Shown: positions 29,243-39,793 of the stretch, piece by piece
Numbering within the stretch: position 1 is the stretch's first letter
Layout of the letters: each line of letters starts with the position of its first letter
NCBI RefSeq assembly: GCF_002941025.1
Contig: NZ_PTJS01000001.1
Span: 4,216,001 to 4,280,000, forward strand
Direction: 5' to 3'
Source: Streptomyces sp. QL37
GTDB lineage: Bacteria; Actinomycetota; Actinomycetes; Streptomycetales; Streptomycetaceae
DNA: 64,000 nt
Translations under genes and position numbers: made by a program
The notes under the pieces: generated by a model
What the model was told of the DNA's origin: nothing
Seen by the model: only the letters and a program-made list of their open reading frames with translations
Databases searched by the model: none

Positions 29243-29824
29243 TCAGCCGTAGGTGTCGCCCGGCCCTTTGCTCCCGGGAGTCCGCAGAGGGCCGAATCTG
29301 CGCGGTGGACCGCCCGGGCCGAGCACTTTGATCATCCGCACGGTTCCCTGGCCCAGGTCCGTGTTCAGCCGGGCCACGAGCTGCGGGGCCAGCAGCCGGA
29401 GCTGCGTCGCCCACGCCGTCGAGTCGCACTGCACGGTCAGCACCCGCTCGGCGGGATCCTCGTCGTAGCGCACGGGGACGCAGTGGTTGGCCAGATCGTC
29501 ACCGACGATCTGCGGCCAGCGGCCCATCACGCCGCCGACGGCCGCCGGTGTCTCCCAGCCACGCTCGGTGATCAGCCGGTTGATCGCCGACCCCAGAGGC
29601 AGCGGGTCACGCCCGTCGGACCGGGCGCCCGACCGCAGGCCGCCGCCCCGCCTCGCCTGATTCTTCTGCTGCGCCGCGGCGCCCCGGGCACGGGCCTGCT
29701 CCTTCGCCGCGCGCAGGGCCACACGCGCCAGGTCCACGCCGGACACCTCCGGCGGCTTCAACGGGTCCGGCGCGGCTCCGGCCTGCCCCGGCGGGGTCCC
29801 GCCCCGCTCGTCCGGGCCGCTCAC
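29243..29824 (-). CDS. DUF721 / DciA-type replication protein
   Basis: A 193-aa protein. Residues 1-75 are a Pro/Gly/Arg-rich, probably disordered N-terminus. The C-terminal DUF721 domain (about 78-175) includes [16 protein letters not shown] and [15 protein letters not shown]. This family contains DciA, the helicase operator or loader found in bacteria that lack DnaC, including actinobacteria. Its GTG start overlaps the recF stop (GTGA), placing it in the recF-gyrB replication block. The assignment to DciA rests on domain and context, not on experiment here. Confidence 0.88.
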   Translation of the reverse strand: MSGPDERGGTPPGQAGAAPDPLKPPEVSGVDLARVALRAAKEQARARGAAAQQKNQARRGGGLRSGARSDGRDPLPLGSAINRLITERGWETPAAVGGVMGRWPQIVGDDLANHCVPVRYDEDPAERVLTVQCDSTAWATQLRLLAPQLVARLNTDLGQGTVRMIKVLGPGGPPRRFGPLRTPGSKGPGDTYG

Positions 29825-30951
29825 AGCCGCTCCACCGCACCTGCGGACACGGCGTACCGGGCTCCCGCCAGGACGCCCGGGACGTCGTCGTCCACGGCCG
29901 CCGTCACCAGCACCTGCTCACCGGGGGCCACCAGCTCGGCGAGCCGCTCGCGACGGCGCGCGTCCAGCTCGGCGAACACGTCGTCGAGCACCAGCACCGG
30001 CTCGTTGCCCTCGGTGCGGAGCAGATCGTACGAGGCCAGCCGCAGGGCAAGGGCGTACGACCAGGACTCCCCGTGGCTCGCGTAACCCTTCGCCGGCATG
30101 CCGCGCAGGCCGAGCACCAGGTCGTCGCGGTGCGGACCGACCAGGGTCACCCCGCGCTCGATCTCCTGCTTGCGAGCCTCGGCCAGGGCCGCCATCACCT
30201 GCTCGTACAGCTCCTCGCGGGTGCGCGCGGGCTCCACGTCGGCACCGACCGAGCTGCGGTACTCCAGGGTGACGGGGCCACCCCCGGGGGCGACGTCCGC
30301 GTACGCCTTGTCCGCCAGCGGCTGCAGGGTCGCGATCAGGTCCAGCCGCTGCGCCAGCAGCTCCGCCGCGACCCGGCCCAGGTGCTGGTCCCACACGTCC
30401 AGGGTGGACAGGTCCATCGACCGGCCGCCGTGTCTGCGGGCCATGGCCGCGGACTTCAGCAGGGTGTTGCGCTGCTTCAGCACCCGCTCGTAGTCGGAGC
30501 GGACCCCGGCCATGCGGGGGGAGCGCGCCGTGATCAGCTCGTCCAGGAAGCGCCTGCGCTCACCCGGGTCGCCCTTCACCAGGGCCAGATCCTCCGGGGC
30601 GAAGAGCACCGTCCGCACTATGCCCAGCACGTCACGCGGCCTGACCTGCGACGACCTGTTGATACGGGCCCGATTGGCACGGCCCGGATTGAGCTCCAGC
30701 TCGATCAGCTGCGAGCGCTCCCCCTGGGTGACCGCGGCCCGTACGACGGCGCGCTCCGCGCCCATGCGCACCAGGGGGGCATCGGACGACACCCGGTGGC
30801 TGCCGAGCGTCGCCAGATAGCCGACCGCCTCCACCAGATTGGTCTTGCCCTGTCCGTTGGCCCCCACGAACACGGTGACGCCCGGGTCGAGAGGCACCTC
30901 GACCCGGGCGTACGAGCGGAAGTCGGCCAGCGAGAGATGCGTGACGTGCAT
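29821..30951 (-). CDS. recF: DNA replication and repair protein RecF
   Basis: A 376-aa SMC-like ATPase that helps load RecA at gaps. Walker A is GANGQGKTN near residue 30. The signature region and Walker B ([15 protein letters not shown]) are in the C-terminal third. I chose the ATG at 30951 ([14 protein letters not shown]), with GGAAGGG upstream, over a longer open frame that begins inside gnd. It is followed by the DUF721 gene with a 4-bp overlap. Order and length match other actinobacteria. Confidence 0.97.
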   Translation of the reverse strand: MHVTHLSLADFRSYARVEVPLDPGVTVFVGANGQGKTNLVEAVGYLATLGSHRVSSDAPLVRMGAERAVVRAAVTQGERSQLIELELNPGRANRARINRSSQVRPRDVLGIVRTVLFAPEDLALVKGDPGERRRFLDELITARSPRMAGVRSDYERVLKQRNTLLKSAAMARRHGGRSMDLSTLDVWDQHLGRVAAELLAQRLDLIATLQPLADKAYADVAPGGGPVTLEYRSSVGADVEPARTREELYEQVMAALAEARKQEIERGVTLVGPHRDDLVLGLRGMPAKGYASHGESWSYALALRLASYDLLRTEGNEPVLVLDDVFAELDARRRERLAELVAPGEQVLVTAAVDDDVPGVLAGARYAVSAGAVERL

Positions 30952-30995
30952 GGTCGCCGACCCTTCCGACTGCGTGCTGTGCTGTGTGCTGCTGG

Positions 30996-31874
30996 CTACT
31001 TCTTGTTCTCGACCGCGTGGCCGCCGAACTGGTTGCGCAGCGCGGCGATCATCTTCATCTGCGGCGAGTCGTCCTGCCGCGAGGCGAAGCGCGCGAACAG
31101 GGACGCGGTGATCGCGGGCAGCGGGACCGCGTTGTCGATGGCGGCCTCGACCGTCCACCGGCCCTCACCGGAGTCCGCGGCGAAACCACGGAGCTGGTCG
31201 AGGTGCTCGTCGTCGTCCAGCGCGTTGACCGCCAGGTCGAGCAGCCAGGAACGGATGACCGTCCCCTCCTGCCAGGAGCGGAAGACCTCGCGCACGTCGG
31301 TGACGGAGTCGACCTTCTCCAGGAGCTCCCAGCCCTCGGCGTAGGCCTGCATCATGGCGTACTCGATGCCGTTGTGGACCATCTTGGCGAAGTGGCCGGC
31401 GCCGACCTTGCCCGCGTGGACGGAACCGAAGTCGCCCTCGGGCTTCAGCGCGTCGAAGATCGGCTGGACCTTGGCGACGTTCTCCTCGGTACCGCCGTAC
31501 ATCAGCGCGTAGCCGTTCTCCAGGCCCCACACTCCACCGGAGACGCCGCAGTCGACGAAGCCGATGTCCTTGATGCCCAGCTCGACGGCGTGCTTCTCGT
31601 CGTCGGTCCAGCGCGAGTTGCCGCCGTCCACGACGACGTCGCCCGGAGACAGCAGATCGGCCAGCTCGTCGATGGTGGACTGGGTCGCGGCACCGGCCGG
31701 GACCATCACCCACACGACGCGCGGACCCTTGAGCTTGCCCACAAGCTCCTCGAGGCTGTGGACATCGGCGACGTCCGGGTTGCGGTCGTAACCGATGACC
31801 GTGTGGCCTGCGCGGCGGATGCGCTCGCGCATGTTGCCGCCCATCTTGCCGAGGCCGACGAGACCGAGCTCCAT
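30996..31874 (-). CDS. gnd: 6-phosphogluconate dehydrogenase, decarboxylating (short type)
   Basis: A 292-aa oxidoreductase that converts 6-phosphogluconate to ribulose 5-phosphate and CO2. The dinucleotide-binding GLGKMGGNM is at the N-terminus, and the substrate motifs GVSGGVWG and [17 protein letters not shown] are in the second half. It is much shorter than the ~470-aa classical Gnd and belongs to the short GndA/YqeC-like group, often NAD-dependent. Its place between recF and dnaN is a standard Streptomyces feature. ATG start with AAGGAA. Confidence 0.95.
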   Translation of the reverse strand: MELGLVGLGKMGGNMRERIRRAGHTVIGYDRNPDVADVHSLEELVGKLKGPRVVWVMVPAGAATQSTIDELADLLSPGDVVVDGGNSRWTDDEKHAVELGIKDIGFVDCGVSGGVWGLENGYALMYGGTEENVAKVQPIFDALKPEGDFGSVHAGKVGAGHFAKMVHNGIEYAMMQAYAEGWELLEKVDSVTDVREVFRSWQEGTVIRSWLLDLAVNALDDDEHLDQLRGFAADSGEGRWTVEAAIDNAVPLPAITASLFARFASRQDDSPQMKMIAALRNQFGGHAVENKK

Positions 31875-32020
31875 CAGAGATTCCTTAAGCGTTGTGCCGA
31901 TTCGTACCCAGGACCGAGCCTACGCCCGGCCGGGACAGCACGGCGGGGTGCAGCACGGTGGGCCCGCTCTGCGCTGAGCCTGCCCGCCGGAAACTGCCAT
32001 GACAGGGACGGACCGCCGGA

Positions 32021-33151
32021 TCAGCCGGAGAGGCGCACCGGCATGATCAGGTACTTGTACGCGTCGTCGGCCTCGGCGTCGACGGCCGGCCTGCCACTGA
32101 GCAGGGCGGGCTTGGTCGACGTCGTGAAGGAGAGCTGGGCGACCGGGGAGTCGATCGCGCTGAGCCCGTCCAGCAGGAAGGTCGGGTTGAAGGCGATGGA
32201 GATGTCGTCGCCCTCCAGCACGGCGTCGACGCGCTCCACAGCCTGTGCGTCGTCGCTGGAACCGGCCTCGAGGATGAGCACACCCTGCTCGAAGCTGAGG
32301 CGCACCGGGGTGTTGCGCTCGGCGACGAGGGCGACACGCTTGACGGCCTCGACGAACGGGGCGGTCTCGATGACCGCGACCGAGTTGAACTCGGTGGGGA
32401 AGAGCGTCCGGTACTTCGGAAGATCGCCCTCGAGCAGTCGCGTGGTCGTACGGCGGCCGGCGCCCTCGAAACCGATGAGTCCTTCGCCCGCACCCGAGCC
32501 GGACAGCGCCAGCGTCACCGTGTCACCACTGGTCAGCGCCTTGGCGGTGTCCAGGAGCGTCTTGGCGGGCACCAGGGCCACCGCGGACGCGTCGGGGTTC
32601 TCCGGCTTCCACAGGAACTCACGGACCGCGAAGCGGTAGCGGTCGGTCGACGCGAGGGTGACGGTGTCGCCCTCGATCTCGATCCGGACGCCGGTCAGGA
32701 CGGGAAGGGTGTCGTCGCGCCCGGCCGCGATGGCGACCTGGGCCGCCGCGGAGGCGAAGACCTCACCGGGGACGGTGCCCGTGGCGGTCGGCATCTGCGG
32801 CAGGGCCGGGTACTCCTCCACAGGCAGTGTGTGGAGTGTGAACCGCGAGGAGCCGCAGACCACCGTGGCGCGCACACCGTCGGTGGAGATCTCCACAGGC
32901 CGGTTCGGCAGAGCGCGGCAGATGTCGGCGAGCAGACGGCCGGAGACGAGCACCGTGCCGTCCTCCTCGACCTCGGCGTCCACCGAGACCTTGGCCGAGA
33001 CCTCGTAGTCGAAGCTCGAGAAGCTGAGGGCTCCGTCCTCAGCCTTCAGCAGAAGGCCCGCGAGAACGGGCGCCGGCGGACGGGCCGGGAGGCTACGGGC
33101 CACCCAGGCCACCGCCTCCGCGAGTACATCGCGCTCCACCCGGATCTTCAC
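32021..33151 (-). CDS. dnaN: DNA polymerase III beta clamp
   Basis: A 376-aa sliding clamp with three repeated clamp domains; it tethers the polymerase to DNA. It begins MKIRVERDVLAEAVAWVARS and ends with the conserved MPVRL motif (YLIMPVRLSG). GTG start with AGGAGG at 8-bp spacing. It lies immediately left of oriC and reads away from it. Confidence 0.98.
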   Translation of the reverse strand: MKIRVERDVLAEAVAWVARSLPARPPAPVLAGLLLKAEDGALSFSSFDYEVSAKVSVDAEVEEDGTVLVSGRLLADICRALPNRPVEISTDGVRATVVCGSSRFTLHTLPVEEYPALPQMPTATGTVPGEVFASAAAQVAIAAGRDDTLPVLTGVRIEIEGDTVTLASTDRYRFAVREFLWKPENPDASAVALVPAKTLLDTAKALTSGDTVTLALSGSGAGEGLIGFEGAGRRTTTRLLEGDLPKYRTLFPTEFNSVAVIETAPFVEAVKRVALVAERNTPVRLSFEQGVLILEAGSSDDAQAVERVDAVLEGDDISIAFNPTFLLDGLSAIDSPVAQLSFTTSTKPALLSGRPAVDAEADDAYKYLIMPVRLSG

Positions 33152-34130
33152 CGGAACCGCCTCCTGCTGTTGCTCGCTCGCCCTGCTGGCCTTCGTCGTC
33201 TGGTCGGGGTCTCCCTGCCCAAGGTCTGGAGGAGGCCGCCGGGGTCCAGTCTGACGTACGGCGCCGACACTCGTTGCTGCTCGGGGTCAAGTCGCACCGA
33301 GAGGTTCGCGGAGCTCGCCACTCAAGTTGTGCACAGGCCCCACTTCGAAGCGGATTCCTGGCTAACTCTGAGTGGTAGTAGTAGTAGGCCCTGTGGAAAC
33401 CGTGGATAACGTCGTTTTCGCAGGTCAGAAGCCGTTTTTTGTCCACCGACCCTGTGGGTGGCACCGGTGGACAACCGGGCGCTTCTGTGGACACGCGAAA
33501 GTTCTGCACACCCGATGCACAGGGCGGGGTGACTTCTCCCCAGGGCTGTCCCCAGCTTTACCCACGTTCCCCACAGCTCAATCAAGGGTCCTCGTGTGAC
33601 GCCTTTCACTCTCGGCAGTGAAAGCGGGTGTCGGGTTGCCGAACAGTGGACAGGGCTGTGGAGAAGCTGGGGACAACAGGGCCGTGCCTGTGGGCCGCCG
33701 GTGGACAACATCATCGGGGCCCTGTGGACGAAATCTCTGTCCACAGGCTGTGGATCATCGTTGACCACAAATCCCCAGGCACGTGACCTGGCCTGATGGA
33801 GTATCGACAGCAGACCCTGTGGACGCAATATGGACAACTTCGCAGTCCCCAGGCTGTGGACGCCGGATTCCTCGTCCTTCTGTGGAGAAGCGCTGGTCCG
33901 GGGCCCGTATTCGAACACTTCGGAGGGCCGGAGCCGTTTCGGAGGCCATGGAGTCGAGCCGGATCGCGTGTGCCAGTGGCCCCGAAGGCCGTCCCGGGAA
34001 CACCGCACGCCGGATTCCGGAGCCCGCTCTCAGCGGCCCGTGACGAAGAAGGGCGCCCCGCGAGGACGTCGTGAGGTCCTCGCGGGGCGCCCGTGGCGCG
34101 CTGTGCGGCGATACGGCCGCCGCCGGCTCG
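33152..34130. other. Chromosomal replication origin oriC
   Basis: This 979-bp non-coding gap between dnaN and dnaA holds many DnaA-box-like 9-mers between about 33327 and 33889, on both strands. The clearest are CTGTCCACA at 33737-33745 (plus), TTGTCCACC at 33439-33447 (plus) and its complement at 33466-33474 and 33700-33708, GTGTCCACA on the minus strand at 33486-33494, TCGTCCACA (minus) at 33723-33731 and GCGTCCACA (minus) at 33818-33826 and 33855-33863. TTGTCCATA (minus) lies at 33829-33837. An inverted repeat CTTTCACT / AGTGAAAG lies at 33603-33624. None matches TTGTCCACA exactly, which agrees with the many weak boxes known in Streptomyces oriC. No A+T-rich unwinding stretch is obvious. 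Confidence 0.93.
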
Positions 34131-35915
34131 TCAGCCGTTCTTGATGCGGTTGGTGAGTTCGGTGACCTGGTTGTAGATGGAGCGGCGCTCCGCCATCAGC
34201 GCCCGGATCTTCCGGTCGGCGTGCATCACCGTGGTGTGGTCCCGTCCGCCGAACTGTGCGCCGATCTTGGGCAGGGAGAGATCCGTCAGCTCGCGGCAGA
34301 GATACATGGCGATCTGGCGTGCCGTCACCAGCACCCGGCTGCGCGACGATCCGCAGAGGTCCTCGACCGTCAGGCCGAAGTAGTCCGCCGTCGCCGCCAT
34401 GATGGCCGGCGCGGTGATCTCGGGCGCCGAGTCCTCCCCGCCGGGGATCAGATCCTTCAGCACGATCTCGGTCAGACCGAGGTCCACAGGCTGCCGGTTG
34501 AGGCTGGCGAACGCCGTCACCCGGATCAGCGCGCCCTCCAGCTCGCGGATGTTGCGCGAGATGCGGGACGCGATGAACTCCAGTACCTCCGGGGGCGCGT
34601 TGAGCTGCTCCTGCACCGCCTTCTTACGGAGGATCGCGATCCGCGTCTCCAGCTCCGGCGGCTGCACATCGGTGGTGAGTCCCCACTCGAACCGGTTGCG
34701 CAGCCGGTCCTCCAGCGTCACCAGCTGCTTGGGCGGCCGGTCGGAGGAGAGCACGATCTGCTTGTTGGCGTTGTGCAGCGTGTTGAAGGTGTGGAAGAAC
34801 TCCTCCTGCGTCGACTCCTTGCTCGCCAGGAACTGGATGTCGTCGACCAGCAGGATGTCCACGTCCCGGTACCGCTTGCGGAAGGTGTCGCCCTTGCCGT
34901 CGCGGATCGAGTTGATGAACTCGTTGGTGAACTCCTCGGAGCTCACGTACCGCACGCGGGTCCCCGGGTAGAGGCTCCGCGCGTAATGCCCGATGGCGTG
35001 CAGCAGGTGGGTCTTGCCGAGTCCCGACTCCCCGTAGATGAAGAGGGGGTTGTACGCCTTCGCGGGTGCCTCGGCGACGGCGACCGCGGCCGCGTGCGCG
35101 AAGCGGTTGGACGCGCCGATCACGAAGGTGTCGAAGAGGTACTTCGGATTCAGCCGGGCGTGCGGCTCACCGGTCCCGGGCGGGGGTGCGGACTGCGTGC
35201 CCATGTGGCCGCCGCCGGCCCTTCCGGTCCCGGGGCCGCCCTGGCGGTGCTGGGGCTGCTGGTCCTGCAGTTCGTGGCGGTCGCGGCCGTCCCGCTGCTG
35301 CTCGTAACCCTGGTGCTCGGGCGGCTGCGGGCGGTAGTCGTGCTGGGGCTGCTGGGGCCGCGGGCTCGCGTACGGGTCGCGGTCCTGGTAACCGCCGTGC
35401 CGGGGCTGCCAGGAGAGGTCGTCCTGGACACGGGGCCAGGCGCCGGGCTCGGGGCGGTGCTGCTGGTAGTCCGGGTAGGCGGGGCGGGCCGTCGGCATGC
35501 CGTCGTCGGAGGACCTGGGGCCGTAGCTGTCGTACCCGTCGTTGCGCGAGGGCTCGTCGTGCTGCGGTCCTTGGTAGCGGTGGGACTGCTGCCCCTGGTG
35601 GGGCTGGTGCATCGGGGGCGCCGGCGGAGCGGGGGGCTCGCCCGCGGAGTCGTCGACGGTGATCGCGATCCGGATCGGCCGCCCGCACTCACGGGTGAGC
35701 GTCTCGCTGATCAGCGGGGCGAGCCGGCCCTCCAGGACGCGCTTGCCCCACTCGTTGGGCACGGCCAGCAGCGCGGTGTCGGCGACGAGGGCCAGGGGCT
35801 GGCAGCGCTCGATCCACTGCTTGTCCTTCGGCTCGATGCCCTGCTGGCCCTCCCCGAGGAGTTGTTCCAGCACTCGCGGCCACACTGCGGCAAGATCGGC
35901 AGGTACGTCAGCCAC
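34131..35915 (-). CDS. dnaA: Chromosomal replication initiator DnaA
   Basis: A 594-aa initiator. Domain I (about 1-90) binds partner proteins. Domain II (about 90-255) is a long Gln/Pro/Tyr/Arg-rich linker typical of Streptomyces, though shorter than the S. coelicolor protein as I recall it. The AAA+ domain has [10 protein letters not shown] near residue 295 and [10 protein letters not shown] near 354. Domain IV carries the DnaA signature [18 protein letters not shown] start ([11 protein letters not shown]). It is transcribed toward oriC, and a perfect DnaA box lies in its upstream region. Confidence 0.98.
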   Translation of the reverse strand: MADVPADLAAVWPRVLEQLLGEGQQGIEPKDKQWIERCQPLALVADTALLAVPNEWGKRVLEGRLAPLISETLTRECGRPIRIAITVDDSAGEPPAPPAPPMHQPHQGQQSHRYQGPQHDEPSRNDGYDSYGPRSSDDGMPTARPAYPDYQQHRPEPGAWPRVQDDLSWQPRHGGYQDRDPYASPRPQQPQHDYRPQPPEHQGYEQQRDGRDRHELQDQQPQHRQGGPGTGRAGGGHMGTQSAPPPGTGEPHARLNPKYLFDTFVIGASNRFAHAAAVAVAEAPAKAYNPLFIYGESGLGKTHLLHAIGHYARSLYPGTRVRYVSSEEFTNEFINSIRDGKGDTFRKRYRDVDILLVDDIQFLASKESTQEEFFHTFNTLHNANKQIVLSSDRPPKQLVTLEDRLRNRFEWGLTTDVQPPELETRIAILRKKAVQEQLNAPPEVLEFIASRISRNIRELEGALIRVTAFASLNRQPVDLGLTEIVLKDLIPGGEDSAPEITAPAIMAATADYFGLTVEDLCGSSRSRVLVTARQIAMYLCRELTDLSLPKIGAQFGGRDHTTVMHADRKIRALMAERRSIYNQVTELTNRIKNG

Positions 35916-36295
35916 AAGGCACGCTCTCTCGCATGTCCCACGAATGTGTGCTTCTCGGGACGGATGGGTCGGGTCGGGTGAGGCCCGGCAGGCAGGAAGG
36001 AAAAGAACCGGAGTTCAGCCACGGTAGTCAGGCCGACCCGCGCGGTTCAAGTTGTTGTCCACAGGCTGTGTACAGCAGGGGGTGGTGCGAGGCCGGTTTG
36101 ACCGGATGGCGTAGCCGCGCGTACCGTGACCAGGTCGAGTTGTCGATGGCTGCTGCCGCCTGCCTCCGATGGGCAAACATCACGATCTGTGATTGTGAAG
36201 CGGTGCACTAAGGCGTTTACGCGAGTTCCTCGTGGGCGCACGGTGACAGCCAGGCGATGTCCCGCCAACACACGAATCATTTCTGGAGCCCCCGA
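35916..36295. promoter_or_regulatory. dnaA-rpmH divergent promoter region with a perfect DnaA box
   Basis: This 380-bp gap separates divergent dnaA and rpmH. A perfect TTGTCCACA lies at 36055-36063 on the plus strand, 140 bp upstream of dnaA. Autoregulation of dnaA through such a box is established in Streptomyces. The GGAG at 36285-36288 serves rpmH. Promoter hexamers were not identified with confidence. Confidence 0.75.
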
Positions 36296-36433
36296 GTGAG
36301 CAAGCGCACCTTCCAGCCGAACAACCGTCGTCGCGCCAAGACCCATGGCTTCCGGCTGCGTATGCGTACCCGTGCCGGCCGCGCGATTCTCGCGAACCGC
36401 CGTGGCAAGGGCCGCAGCAGCCTGTCCGCCTGA
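36296..36433 (+). CDS. rpmH: 50S ribosomal protein L34
   Basis: A 45-aa, very basic protein of the large subunit ([20 protein letters not shown], ending GKGRSSLSA). It starts at GTG with GGAG 7 bp upstream. It is too short for most automatic thresholds but matches L34 throughout. It heads the rpmH-rnpA-yidD-yidC-jag-rsmG operon. Confidence 0.98.
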
Positions 36434-36452
36434 TCGCTTACAGGTCCATGAC

Positions 36453-36824
36453 GTGCTGCCTACCGAGAATCGGCTGAGGCGGCGCGAGGACTTCGCGACC
36501 GCGGTACGACGAGGACGCCGAGCCGGGCGTCCGCTACTCGTCGTGCACCTACGCAGCGGTGTTACGGACCCGCACGTGACAGGGGAGAGTGTTCCCCCGC
36601 CGCGTGCGGGTTTCGTTGTCAGCAAAGCAGTGGGGGGAGCGGTCGTTCGCACCGCGGTGAAGCGGAAGCTTCGCCATCTGGTCCGCGATCGGCTTGCTCA
36701 GCTGCCCCCCGGTAGCCTTGTTGTCGTACGAGCGCTGCCCGGATCGGGTGACGCCGACCATGCACAGCTGGCCCGAGACCTGGACGCCGCCCTTCAGCGG
36801 CTGCTGGGAAGGGGTGCGCGATGA
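36453..36824 (+). CDS. rnpA: Ribonuclease P protein component
   Basis: A 123-aa basic protein that assists the RNase P RNA in maturing tRNA 5' ends. It shows [17 protein letters not shown] near the start and the RNR-type motif [15 protein letters not shown] begin it at GTG 36453 ([10 protein letters not shown]), 19 bp after rpmH; the frame is open further upstream through rpmH but is not coding there. Its TGA overlaps the yidD ATG. Confidence 0.96.
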   Translation: MLPTENRLRRREDFATAVRRGRRAGRPLLVVHLRSGVTDPHVTGESVPPPRAGFVVSKAVGGAVVRTAVKRKLRHLVRDRLAQLPPGSLVVVRALPGSGDADHAQLARDLDAALQRLLGRGAR

Positions 36825-37180
36825 AGTACCCGCTGCTGGCTCTCATCAAGCTGTACCAGTGGACGATCAGCCCGCTCCTCGGGCCTGTCTGCCGCTACTA
36901 CCCGTCGTGTTCCCACTATGGATATACGGCGATCGACCGGCACGGTGCGATCAAGGGAACAGCGCTGACCGCATGGCGCATCCTGCGTTGCAATCCGTGG
37001 TCACCCGGCGGCGTGGATTACGTACCGCCACGCAAACGTCCGCGTTGGCACGAAATGCTGCGTAGCTGTGTGCGTGGCGGCAAGGGCGGGGACTCCGCCG
37101 CCGATGTGCCTTCCGGGGGGTCGGTCTCCGAACCCCTGAGCCCGGCCACAGAGACCTCGCCCAAAGCTCAAGGAGCCTGA
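36821..37180 (+). CDS. yidD: Membrane protein insertion efficiency factor YidD
   Basis: A 119-aa membrane-associated protein. It has the family core [19 protein letters not shown] and [24 protein letters not shown]. The last ~35 residues are a polar extension. It helps YidC insert membrane proteins and lies 3 bp before yidC; its ATG overlaps the rnpA stop. Confidence 0.96.
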   Translation: MKYPLLALIKLYQWTISPLLGPVCRYYPSCSHYGYTAIDRHGAIKGTALTAWRILRCNPWSPGGVDYVPPRKRPRWHEMLRSCVRGGKGGDSAADVPSGGSVSEPLSPATETSPKAQGA

Positions 37181-37183
37181 TTA

Positions 37184-38452
37184 GTGGACACGATTGCCAG
37201 TCTGTTCAGCTTTATCACCACACCTGTCTCGTGGGTCATCGTCCAGTTCCACAAGATTTACGGAGCGCTCTTCGGCGATGACACGGGGTGGGCCTGGGGC
37301 CTCTCCATCGTGTCCCTGGTGGTCCTGATCCGGATCTGTCTGATCCCGCTTTTCGTGAAGCAGATCAAGTCGACCCGGAACATGCAGGTGCTCCAGCCGA
37401 AGATGAAGGCGATCCAGGAGCGCTACAAGAACGACAAACAGCGTCAGTCCGAAGAGATGATGAAGCTGTACAAGGAGACGGGTACCAACCCGCTCTCCTC
37501 GTGCCTTCCGATCCTGGCGCAGTCCCCGTTCTTCTTCGCCCTGTATCACGTGCTCTCTGCCATCGCCTCGGGCAAGACGATCGGTGTCATCGACCAGCCC
37601 CTGCTGGACAGCGCCCGTCAGGCACACATCTTCGGCGCACCGCTGGCCGCGAAGTTCATGGACAGCGAGGAGAAGGTGCAGGCGCTCGGCGCCTCCCTGA
37701 CCGACGTCCGTGTCGTGACCGCGATCATGATCGTGATGATGTCGGCGTCGCAGTTCTTCACGCAGCGCCAGCTGATGACGAAGAACGTCGACCTGACGGT
37801 GAAGACCCCGTACATGCAGCAGCAGAAGATGCTGATGTACATCTTCCCGGTGATCTTCGCCGTCATGGGCATCAACTTCCCCGTCGGTGTCCTCGTGTAC
37901 TGGCTGACCACCAACGTCTGGACCATGGGTCAGCAGATGTACGTGATCAACCAGAACCCGACTCCGGGCAGCAAGGCGCAGGACCAGTACCTGAACCGTG
38001 TGCTGAAGAGCGTGACCGCACATGGCGAGGTGCGTGGCCGGACGCGGCGCAACACCGTCAAGCGGATCGTCGCCAAGGGCCCCGACCGCAACGACATCGA
38101 GCGCAAGTTCATCACCGGTCTCGGCAAGCTCGGCCTCGCCGCCCAGGAGGACGGGACGGTCACGAAGAGCGAAGCCGCCGTTCTCGAGGCCGAGGGCGGT
38201 GCTGCGCCCAAGCGGCAGCAGCCCAAGCGCCAGACCAAGGCGAAGCGCCACACCGCTGCCACGCATCCCGGCACGGACAAGGGGGCCGGCTCCACGGGCT
38301 CGGAGTCCAAGACCTCGCTGGAGAAGCAGGACGCACCGCAGGACGACAAGCCGAAGCCGGCGGCCAAGCGCGCCGCGTCCGGCTCCTCACGCCAAGCCAA
38401 GTCCGGACAGCGCAAGGGCCCGCAGCGGCCCAAGCACCCGTCCAAGAAGTAA
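37184..38452 (+). CDS. yidC: Membrane protein insertase YidC
   Basis: A 422-aa insertase of the YidC/Oxa1/Alb3 family. The conserved core (residues about 1-260) has five membrane segments with [34 protein letters not shown] and [16 protein letters not shown]. It lacks the large periplasmic domain of proteobacterial YidC, as usual for Gram-positives. The C-terminal ~110 residues are Lys/Ala/Gln-rich and would contact the ribosome. GTG start with AGGAG 8 bp upstream. Confidence 0.97.
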   Translation: MDTIASLFSFITTPVSWVIVQFHKIYGALFGDDTGWAWGLSIVSLVVLIRICLIPLFVKQIKSTRNMQVLQPKMKAIQERYKNDKQRQSEEMMKLYKETGTNPLSSCLPILAQSPFFFALYHVLSAIASGKTIGVIDQPLLDSARQAHIFGAPLAAKFMDSEEKVQALGASLTDVRVVTAIMIVMMSASQFFTQRQLMTKNVDLTVKTPYMQQQKMLMYIFPVIFAVMGINFPVGVLVYWLTTNVWTMGQQMYVINQNPTPGSKAQDQYLNRVLKSVTAHGEVRGRTRRNTVKRIVAKGPDRNDIERKFITGLGKLGLAAQEDGTVTKSEAAVLEAEGGAAPKRQQPKRQTKAKRHTAATHPGTDKGAGSTGSESKTSLEKQDAPQDDKPKPAAKRAASGSSRQAKSGQRKGPQRPKHPSKK

Positions 38453-38466
38453 GAAGGAGTCCATCC

Positions 38467-38976
38467 GTGACGGAAGGCACCACCACCACGGCCGCTGAGG
38501 GCAGCGACACTCTGACCCGCCTTGAGCAGGAGGGGGAGATCGCGGCTGACTACCTCGAAGGCCTGCTCGACATCGCCGACCTCGACGGTGACATCGACAT
38601 GGACGTGGAGGCGGACCGGGCCGCGGTCTCGATCATCAGTGACTCGGCGCGCGACCTTCAGAAGCTTGTCGGTCGCGATGGTGAGGTGCTGGAGGCGCTT
38701 CAGGAGCTGACGCGCCTGGCCGTCCACCGCGAGACCGGTGACCGCAGCCGCCTGATGCTGGACATCGGCGGTTTCCGTGCCAAGAAGCGTGAGGTCCTGG
38801 CCGCCCTCGGTGCCAAGGCCGCGGATGAGGTCAAGAGCTCGGGCGAGCCGGTGAAGCTCGAGCCGATGACGCCGTTCGAGCGCAAGGTCGTGCACGACGC
38901 GGTCGCGGCGGCAGGTCTGCGCAGCGAGTCCGAGGGCGAGGAGCCCCAGCGCTTCGTCGTCGTTCTCCCGGCCTGA
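38467..38976 (+). CDS. jag: RNA-binding protein Jag/KhpB (KH-R3H)
   Basis: A 169-aa protein. An acidic N-terminus is followed by a KH domain (about 45-105: ISDSARDLQKLVGRDGEVLE) and an R3H domain (about 105-165: PFERKVVHDAVAAAG, then RFVVVLPA). It binds RNA and is linked to cell elongation and division in Gram-positives. GTG start behind AAGGAG, 14 bp after yidC. Confidence 0.95.
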   Translation: MTEGTTTTAAEGSDTLTRLEQEGEIAADYLEGLLDIADLDGDIDMDVEADRAAVSIISDSARDLQKLVGRDGEVLEALQELTRLAVHRETGDRSRLMLDIGGFRAKKREVLAALGAKAADEVKSSGEPVKLEPMTPFERKVVHDAVAAAGLRSESEGEEPQRFVVVLPA

Positions 38977-38992
38977 CCGGATCCTTGTACTG

Positions 38993-39022
38993 TCGGCCCC
39001 GTCTGTTCGCAGGCGGGGCCGA
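38993..39022 (+). terminator. Terminator after jag with UUCG tetraloop
   Basis: A 13-bp stem with one G-U pair (38993-39005 with 39010-39022) closed by TTCG and followed by TCTTTGTC. It lies 16 bp past the jag stop and would separate jag from rsmG. Confidence 0.85.
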
Positions 39023-39076
39023 TCTTTGTCAGCCTGATAGTCAGCGTGCTAGAGCAGTACGGAAGGACGGTCCCCC

Positions 39077-39793
39077 GTGACGGAGGAAGCAGAGCTCCCT
39101 CAGGCGCCCAAGGAGGCGCAGGCGGTATTCGGTGAGTTCTTCCCAGAGGCTGTCAGGTACGCGGAGCTCCTCGCTGACGCGGGCGTCAAGCGCGGCCTGA
39201 TCGGCCCGCGCGAGGTGCCGCGCCTATGGGAACGCCACCTGCTGAACTGTGCGGTCCTCTCCGAAGTGGTCCCTGAGGGCGTCACGGTGTGCGATGTGGG
39301 CTCGGGGGCCGGGCTTCCCGGTATCCCGCTCGCGCTGGTACGCCCCGACCTCAAGATCACGCTGCTCGAGCCGCTGCTGAGGCGCACGAATTTCCTTCAG
39401 GAAGTCGTCGAGCTCTTGGGTCTGGATCATGTGACGGTCGTCCGCGGCCGGGCCGAAGAGGTGCTGGGGACACTGCAGCCGGTTCATGTGGTGACGGCCC
39501 GGGCTGTCGCCCCGCTGGACCGGCTCGCCGGATGGGGTGTGCCCCTGCTCCGCCCCTACGGAGAAATGCTGGCGCTCAAGGGGGGCACGGCCGAGGAAGA
39601 GATCCAGGGGGCTCGGGCCGCTCTGAGCAAGCTCGGAGTGGTGGAGACCGAGGTGCTGCAGGTCGGTGAGGGCTTGGTTGAGCCGGCTTCCACCGTGGTG
39701 CGCGTGGTGGTCGGGGAGAGTCCGGGCGGTGTGAGGTTCGCCGCAAAGCGGGCCAAGGCGGCACGGGTGGGCCGATCGCGACGACGCCGATGA
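39077..39793 (+). CDS. rsmG: 16S rRNA (guanine527-N7)-methyltransferase
   Basis: A 238-aa SAM-dependent methyltransferase. The SAM-binding loop is CDVGSGAGLPGIPLA; RHLLNC-type sequence (WERHLLNC) and RTNFLQEVVELLGL follow. It modifies the 530 loop of 16S rRNA; loss is known to give low-level streptomycin resistance and antibiotic overproduction in Streptomyces. The C-terminal end is basic (SRRRR). GTG start with GGAAGG. Confidence 0.96.
   Translation: MTEEAELPQAPKEAQAVFGEFFPEAVRYAELLADAGVKRGLIGPREVPRLWERHLLNCAVLSEVVPEGVTVCDVGSGAGLPGIPLALVRPDLKITLLEPLLRRTNFLQEVVELLGLDHVTVVRGRAEEVLGTLQPVHVVTARAVAPLDRLAGWGVPLLRPYGEMLALKGGTAEEEIQGARAALSKLGVVETEVLQVGEGLVEPASTVVRVVVGESPGGVRFAAKRAKAARVGRSRRRR

Noticed and set aside
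30984..32639. 551-codon plus-strand frame across gnd and dnaN
   Set aside because: Antisense to two conserved genes; codon use follows the shadow pattern.
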